Origin: Mycobacterium europaeum
GTDB lineage: Bacteria; Actinomycetota; Actinomycetes; Mycobacteriales; Mycobacteriaceae
Direction: 5' to 3'
Length of the DNA stretch: 64,000 nucleotides
Assembly: GCF_002102155.1 (NCBI RefSeq)
Contig: NZ_LQOU01000026.1
Coordinates: forward strand, 79,431-143,430
Both the position numbers and the translations under genes were made by a program. The notes under the pieces were generated by a model. The model saw nothing but the letters and a program-made list of their open reading frames with translations. It was not told the DNA's origin and made no database searches. Below are positions 61,372-64,000 of the stretch, piece by piece; position 1 is the stretch's first letter, and the number at the start of each line of letters is the position of its first letter.

Positions 61372-62850
61372 ATGACCGCCACGATCAGCACCCCGCACTA
61401 CCTGCTGGACCAGGCGCGGCGCCGGTTCACCCCGACGCTGAATACCATCCCGGGGATGGGGGCGGTCGAGAAGCGGCTGCTCAGCCACGAATGGGACACC
61501 AAGGTCCTGGCCGAACCCCCCGCCGGCAGCGGTCTCGAGCCGGTGTTGGGCGATGCCGGCCTGCCGATCCTGGGCCACATCATCGAGATGTTCCGGGGCG
61601 GGCCGGACTACGCGCTGCACCTCTATCGCACCCGGGGCCCCCTGCACTTCCTCGACTCGCCGATCATGCCGGCGGTCACGGCGCTGGGACCGGACGCCAC
61701 CCAGGCCGTGTTCTCGAACAAGAACAAGGACTTCTCACAGCGGGGCTGGCACCCGGTGATCGGGCCGTTCTTCAACCGCGGCCTGATGATGCTGGACTTC
61801 GACGAGCACATGTACCACCGGCGGATCATGCAGGAGGCCTTCACGCGCAGCCGGTTGACCGGCTACGTCGAGCACATCGACCGGGTGGCCAGCGACATCG
61901 TCGCCAACTGGCCGACCAACGACGCGCGTTTCCTGTTCCACCCGGCGATGAAGGAACTCACCCTGGACGTCGCCTCCCTGGTGTTCATGGGGCACGAGCC
62001 CGGCACCGACCACGATCTGGTCACGAAGGTCAATCAGGCGTTCACGATCACGACGCGCGCGGGCGGCGCGATCATCCGGCAGCCGCTGCCGCCGTTCAAG
62101 TGGTGGCGGGGGCTGCGGGCCCGCACACTGCTCGAGGAGTACTTCGCCGAGCGGGTCAAGGAGCGCCGCCAGGCCACCGGCAACGACATGCTCACGGTGC
62201 TGTGCCACACCGAGGACGAGGACGGCAACAGCTTCACCGATGAGGACATCGTCAACCACATGATCTTCTTGATGATGGCCGCCCACGACACCTCGACGTC
62301 GACGACCACCACGATGGTCTACAACATGGCCGCCAATCCGGAGTGGCAGGAGCGGGCGCGCGAGGAGTCGGCCCGGCTCGGCGACGGGCCGCTGGACATC
62401 GAGGCGCTCGAGAAGCTGGAAACGCTCGAACTGATCATGAACGAGTCGCTGCGCATGGTGACGCCGCTGCCGTTCAACATGCGGCAGGCCGTTCGCGACA
62501 CCGAGCTGCTCGGCCACTACATCCCCGCCGGCACCAACATCACGATCTGGCCGGGCATGAACCACCGCCTGCCCGAATTATGGACGGATCCAGACAAATT
62601 CGACCCCGAACGCTTCGCCGAGCCCCGCTCCGAGCACAAGAAGCATCGGTACGCGTTCGCGCCGTTCGGCGGCGGCGCGCACAAGTGCATCGGCATGGTG
62701 TTCGGACAGCTCGAGGTCAAGACGGTCGTGCATCGGCTGCTGCGCCGCTACCGGCTGGAGCTGGCCCGGCCGGGCTACCAGCCGCACTGGGACTACGGCG
62801 GCATGCCGATACCGATGGACGGCATGCCGATCGTGCTGCGCCCGCTCTGA
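61372..62850 (+). CDS. cyp136: Cytochrome P450 (CYP136 family; Rv3059 homologue)
   Basis: A 492-residue P450. The I-helix oxygen motif is AAHDTSTSTTTT, the ExxR is ESLRMVTP and the heme loop FAPFGGGAHKCIGMVFGQ has Cys439 as thiolate ligand. CYP136 is conserved in mycobacteria; the substrate is unknown, with sterol-like compounds suspected. It sits behind two TetR operators and ends before a large inverted repeat. Confidence 0.93.
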   Translation: MTATISTPHYLLDQARRRFTPTLNTIPGMGAVEKRLLSHEWDTKVLAEPPAGSGLEPVLGDAGLPILGHIIEMFRGGPDYALHLYRTRGPLHFLDSPIMPAVTALGPDATQAVFSNKNKDFSQRGWHPVIGPFFNRGLMMLDFDEHMYHRRIMQEAFTRSRLTGYVEHIDRVASDIVANWPTNDARFLFHPAMKELTLDVASLVFMGHEPGTDHDLVTKVNQAFTITTRAGGAIIRQPLPPFKWWRGLRARTLLEEYFAERVKERRQATGNDMLTVLCHTEDEDGNSFTDEDIVNHMIFLMMAAHDTSTSTTTTMVYNMAANPEWQERAREESARLGDGPLDIEALEKLETLELIMNESLRMVTPLPFNMRQAVRDTELLGHYIPAGTNITIWPGMNHRLPELWTDPDKFDPERFAEPRSEHKKHRYAFAPFGGGAHKCIGMVFGQLEVKTVVHRLLRRYRLELARPGYQPHWDYGGMPIPMDGMPIVLRPL

Positions 62851-62857
62851 CTCGCCG

Positions 62858-62915
62858 CGAGCAGACGCAAAATCGCGCAGTGCGGCTGCTCGGCGTGCGA
62901 TTCTGCGTCTGCTCG
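62858..62915. repeat. 19-bp inverted repeat between convergent genes
   Basis: Arms CGAGCAGACGCAAAATCGC (62858-62876) and GCGATTCTGCGTCTGCTCG (62897-62915) pair at 18 of 19 positions with a 20-nt loop. It lies between the convergent cyp136 and LeuA-like genes and could act as a bidirectional terminator. Similar intergenic palindromes are common in mycobacteria. Confidence 0.75.
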
Positions 62916-62925
62916 GCAACCCGGA

Positions 62926-63441
62926 CTACGCGATCAGCCGGTTGGCACACGCGATCACCGCGCGCAACGCCGACTGGGCCGGTTCCTCGGACCAGCCCAT
63001 CGCCCATTCCACACGGGCGCCGTTGCCGCCTTGGACGAACGTGGCCGTGCGCTCGCCGGAGCGCAGCTGATGGAACTTGAGAATCTCCACCGGGATGCCG
63101 CGTTCGTGCAGCATCGCGCTGAGCGCCGCGATCGGGCCTCCGGCCGCCGCCGTCGACACGCTGATGCGCTCGCCGACGGCGATCATGGCCCGAAAGTTGC
63201 GCGGCTGCGGGCCCGGCCGCCGCTGGTCGTCGATGCACTCCCAGTTGCGCAGGCGGATCGGTCCGGTCATCTGGCCGTAGGTCGCGACGAAGCGCTGCCA
63301 GGACATCGCGCCCGCGGGCTCCCGCAGGCCGCTCGGTAGCGGCGCGCCGAACTGTCGGGCGAACCACTCCGTGGCGAGGCACGGGCCGGCCGGGTCGGCG
63401 TCGGAATCGAGACGCTCGGGAAAAGTTTCGGGAACGGTCAT
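62926..63441 (-). CDS. Orphan LeuA-type regulatory (dimerisation) domain protein
   Basis: A 171-residue protein matching only the C-terminal allosteric domain of 2-isopropylmalate synthase: GPIRLRNWEC, a beta strand-turn with FRAMIAVGERISVSTAAAGGPIAALSAMLHERGIPVEIL (key residues GGPIAALxAMLxxxGI), and the end ALRAVIACANRLI. The catalytic TIM barrel and its HxH metal motif are missing. It cannot synthesise isopropylmalate alone. It may bind leucine, or associate with full-length LeuA. A leader peptide and hairpins precede it. ATG 63441 is clear. Confidence 0.82.
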   Translation of the reverse strand: MTVPETFPERLDSDADPAGPCLATEWFARQFGAPLPSGLREPAGAMSWQRFVATYGQMTGPIRLRNWECIDDQRRPGPQPRNFRAMIAVGERISVSTAAAGGPIAALSAMLHERGIPVEILKFHQLRSGERTATFVQGGNGARVEWAMGWSEEPAQSALRAVIACANRLIA

Positions 63442-63487
63442 GGTGCCGGTCTTCTTCGGTCGAAGGATTGACCGACGGCAGTAGCTT

Positions 63488-63533
63488 CCGACCCACAGCG
63501 GGGGGTCGGTCTGGGTCAGACCCCGCTGCGGGT
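63488..63533 (-). promoter_or_regulatory. Alternative hairpins resembling a transcription attenuator
   Basis: In the minus-strand transcript, ACCCGCAGCGGGG (63533-63521) pairs with CCCCGCTGTGGGT (63503-63491), 12 Watson-Crick pairs plus one G-U. The 3' arm can instead form CCGACCC/GGGTCGG (63509-63488). The 5' arm lies inside the leader peptide codons, so ribosome position would decide which forms. No clear U-tract follows. Confidence 0.5.
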
Positions 63534-63566
63534 GCTAGCTACTACGACACGCTCGAGAAGACGCAC
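63516..63566 (-). CDS. Leader peptide of the LeuA-like gene
   Basis: GTG 63566 opens a 16-codon frame (MRLLERVVVASTRSGV) ending at TGA 63516, 75 nt before the LeuA-like ATG. It contains two consecutive Leu and three consecutive Val codons. AAGG lies 9 nt before the GTG. Its Leu/Val content and overlap with alternative hairpins fit ribosome-mediated attenuation by branched-chain amino acids. Confidence 0.5.
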   Translation of the reverse strand: MRLLERVVVASTRSGV

Positions 63567-63756
63567 GAGCGACGACCTTAGTCGCGTACCCGCCTGACGT
63601 GCAAGTTTCGGGCGAGCGGCATATCGCGTCAACCCGTCGCGAAATTAATCGAAGATTTTGGTTTACCCGCGCGAGTCAGCGGGTATGGGGCGGGGGCATG
63701 TGTCGTTCAACGGCTGTGCAATTACCCCCTCGAAGGATGATGAAAGAAGGCTCATC

Positions 63757-63927
63757 ATGAAGGCGAAGCGCACCATGAAAACCCTCAAAGCCGCTGTGGC
63801 GGCCGCGGGCCTCGTCACGGTGTTAGTGGTACCGACAGGATGTGCCTCATCGACGGCCGGCAGCGGCGGACTCGTCGGCGGGGCTAGCGGCGGCTGTGTG
63901 ATCAGCGCGCTCGGTGTCTGCGTCTAG
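63757..63927 (+). CDS. Small exported peptide
   Basis: A 56-residue protein with a basic N-terminus (MKAKRTMKTLKAAV), hydrophobic core and a lipobox-like TGC at residues 27-29, then a Gly/Ser-rich mature part ending GGCVISALGVCV with two more cysteines. AAGAAGG lies 6 nt upstream. I recognise no family. Its TAG stop coincides with the CTAG at the insertion sequence junction, so the natural 3' end may have been longer. Confidence 0.6.
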   Translation: MKAKRTMKTLKAAVAAAGLVTVLVVPTGCASSTAGSGGLVGGASGGCVISALGVCV

Positions 63928-64000
63928 TGTCCTGAGTCATTAATTTGGGTGCAGTAGTTGGCGATGCTGGTCAGGATTTGGTCGGCTGTCTTGGTCCGGG
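63924..64000 (-). mobile_element. 3' end of an IS630-type transposase (truncated by window edge)
   Basis: The minus strand reads RTKTADQILTSIANYC, then TQINDSGH and TAG. This is the typical C-terminus of IS630-family transposases in mycobacteria (TADxxLxSIAxYCxxIxDSGH). The rest lies beyond the window. The stop falls in CTAG, the preferred IS630 target, whose TA is duplicated on insertion, so the element's end is probably at 63925-63926. Confidence 0.75.

Overview
The window is high-GC DNA from a mycobacterium. A long, almost unbroken run of genes matches the order of the Mycobacterium tuberculosis Rv3028c-Rv3059 chromosome segment: etfA/etfB, the Rv3030-Rv3032 methylglucose lipopolysaccharide (MGLP) genes, Rv3033-Rv3041c, serB2, ctaD, fecB, adhC, nrdF2, the Rv3049c/Rv3050c pair, nrdE-nrdI-nrdH, Rv3054c/Rv3055, dinP, Rv3057c/Rv3058c and cyp136. 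A complete carotenoid pathway points to a pigmented non-tuberculous species. I cannot name the species from sequence alone.

Layout. 1-3 kb: a truncated GAF sensor protein, a small zinc-finger protein, an iron-sulfur bacterial photolyase/cryptochrome and a START-like (SRPBCC) protein. 3-8.7 kb: etfBA and, divergently, the MGLP methyltransferase, GH57 enzyme and glycosyltransferase. 8.7-30.9 kb: a ~22 kb accessory island lying exactly between the Rv3032-like and Rv3033-like genes. It holds a MarR regulator divergent from crtE-crtI-crtB-crtYc-crtYd-methyltransferase-crtU-Rieske, a group of small membrane/envelope genes, a second MarR paralogue, a GT1 glycosyltransferase and type 2 IPP isomerase on the minus strand, and divergently an mmpL-tspO-photolyase operon. 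31-47.5 kb: conserved backbone from Rv3033 to nrdF2. 47.7-54 kb: TetR/AraC-controlled accessory enzymes together with the conserved Rv3049c and Rv3050c homologues. 54-62.9 kb: nrdHIE to cyp136. 62.9-64 kb: an orphan LeuA-type regulatory domain with an attenuator-like leader, a small exported peptide, and the 3' end of an IS630-type transposase at the edge.

How it works together. The island supplies DMAPP (Idi), GGPP (CrtE), phytoene (CrtB), lycopene (CrtI), beta-carotene (CrtYc/CrtYd) and probably an aromatic carotenoid (CrtU), with a methyltransferase, a Rieske protein and a glycosyltransferase as likely tailoring enzymes, an MmpL as candidate exporter, and TspO and photolyase for photosensitiser and UV stress. 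The most informative observation is a 29-bp dyad (half-sites TTCARTNNNTTAA and TTAANNNAYTGAA, 3-bp spacer) present before marR, before crtE and between idi and mmpL. It ties pigment synthesis, precursor supply, export and DNA photorepair into one apparent MarR regulon. C. glutamicum CrtR, a MarR-type, GGPP-responsive repressor divergent from crtE, is the nearest described precedent. Other regulatory structures include tandem NrdR-like boxes at both ribonucleotide reductase promoters, four TetR-type operators, two related 55-56 bp intergenic tandem repeats, and a leader peptide/hairpin element upstream of the LeuA-like gene.
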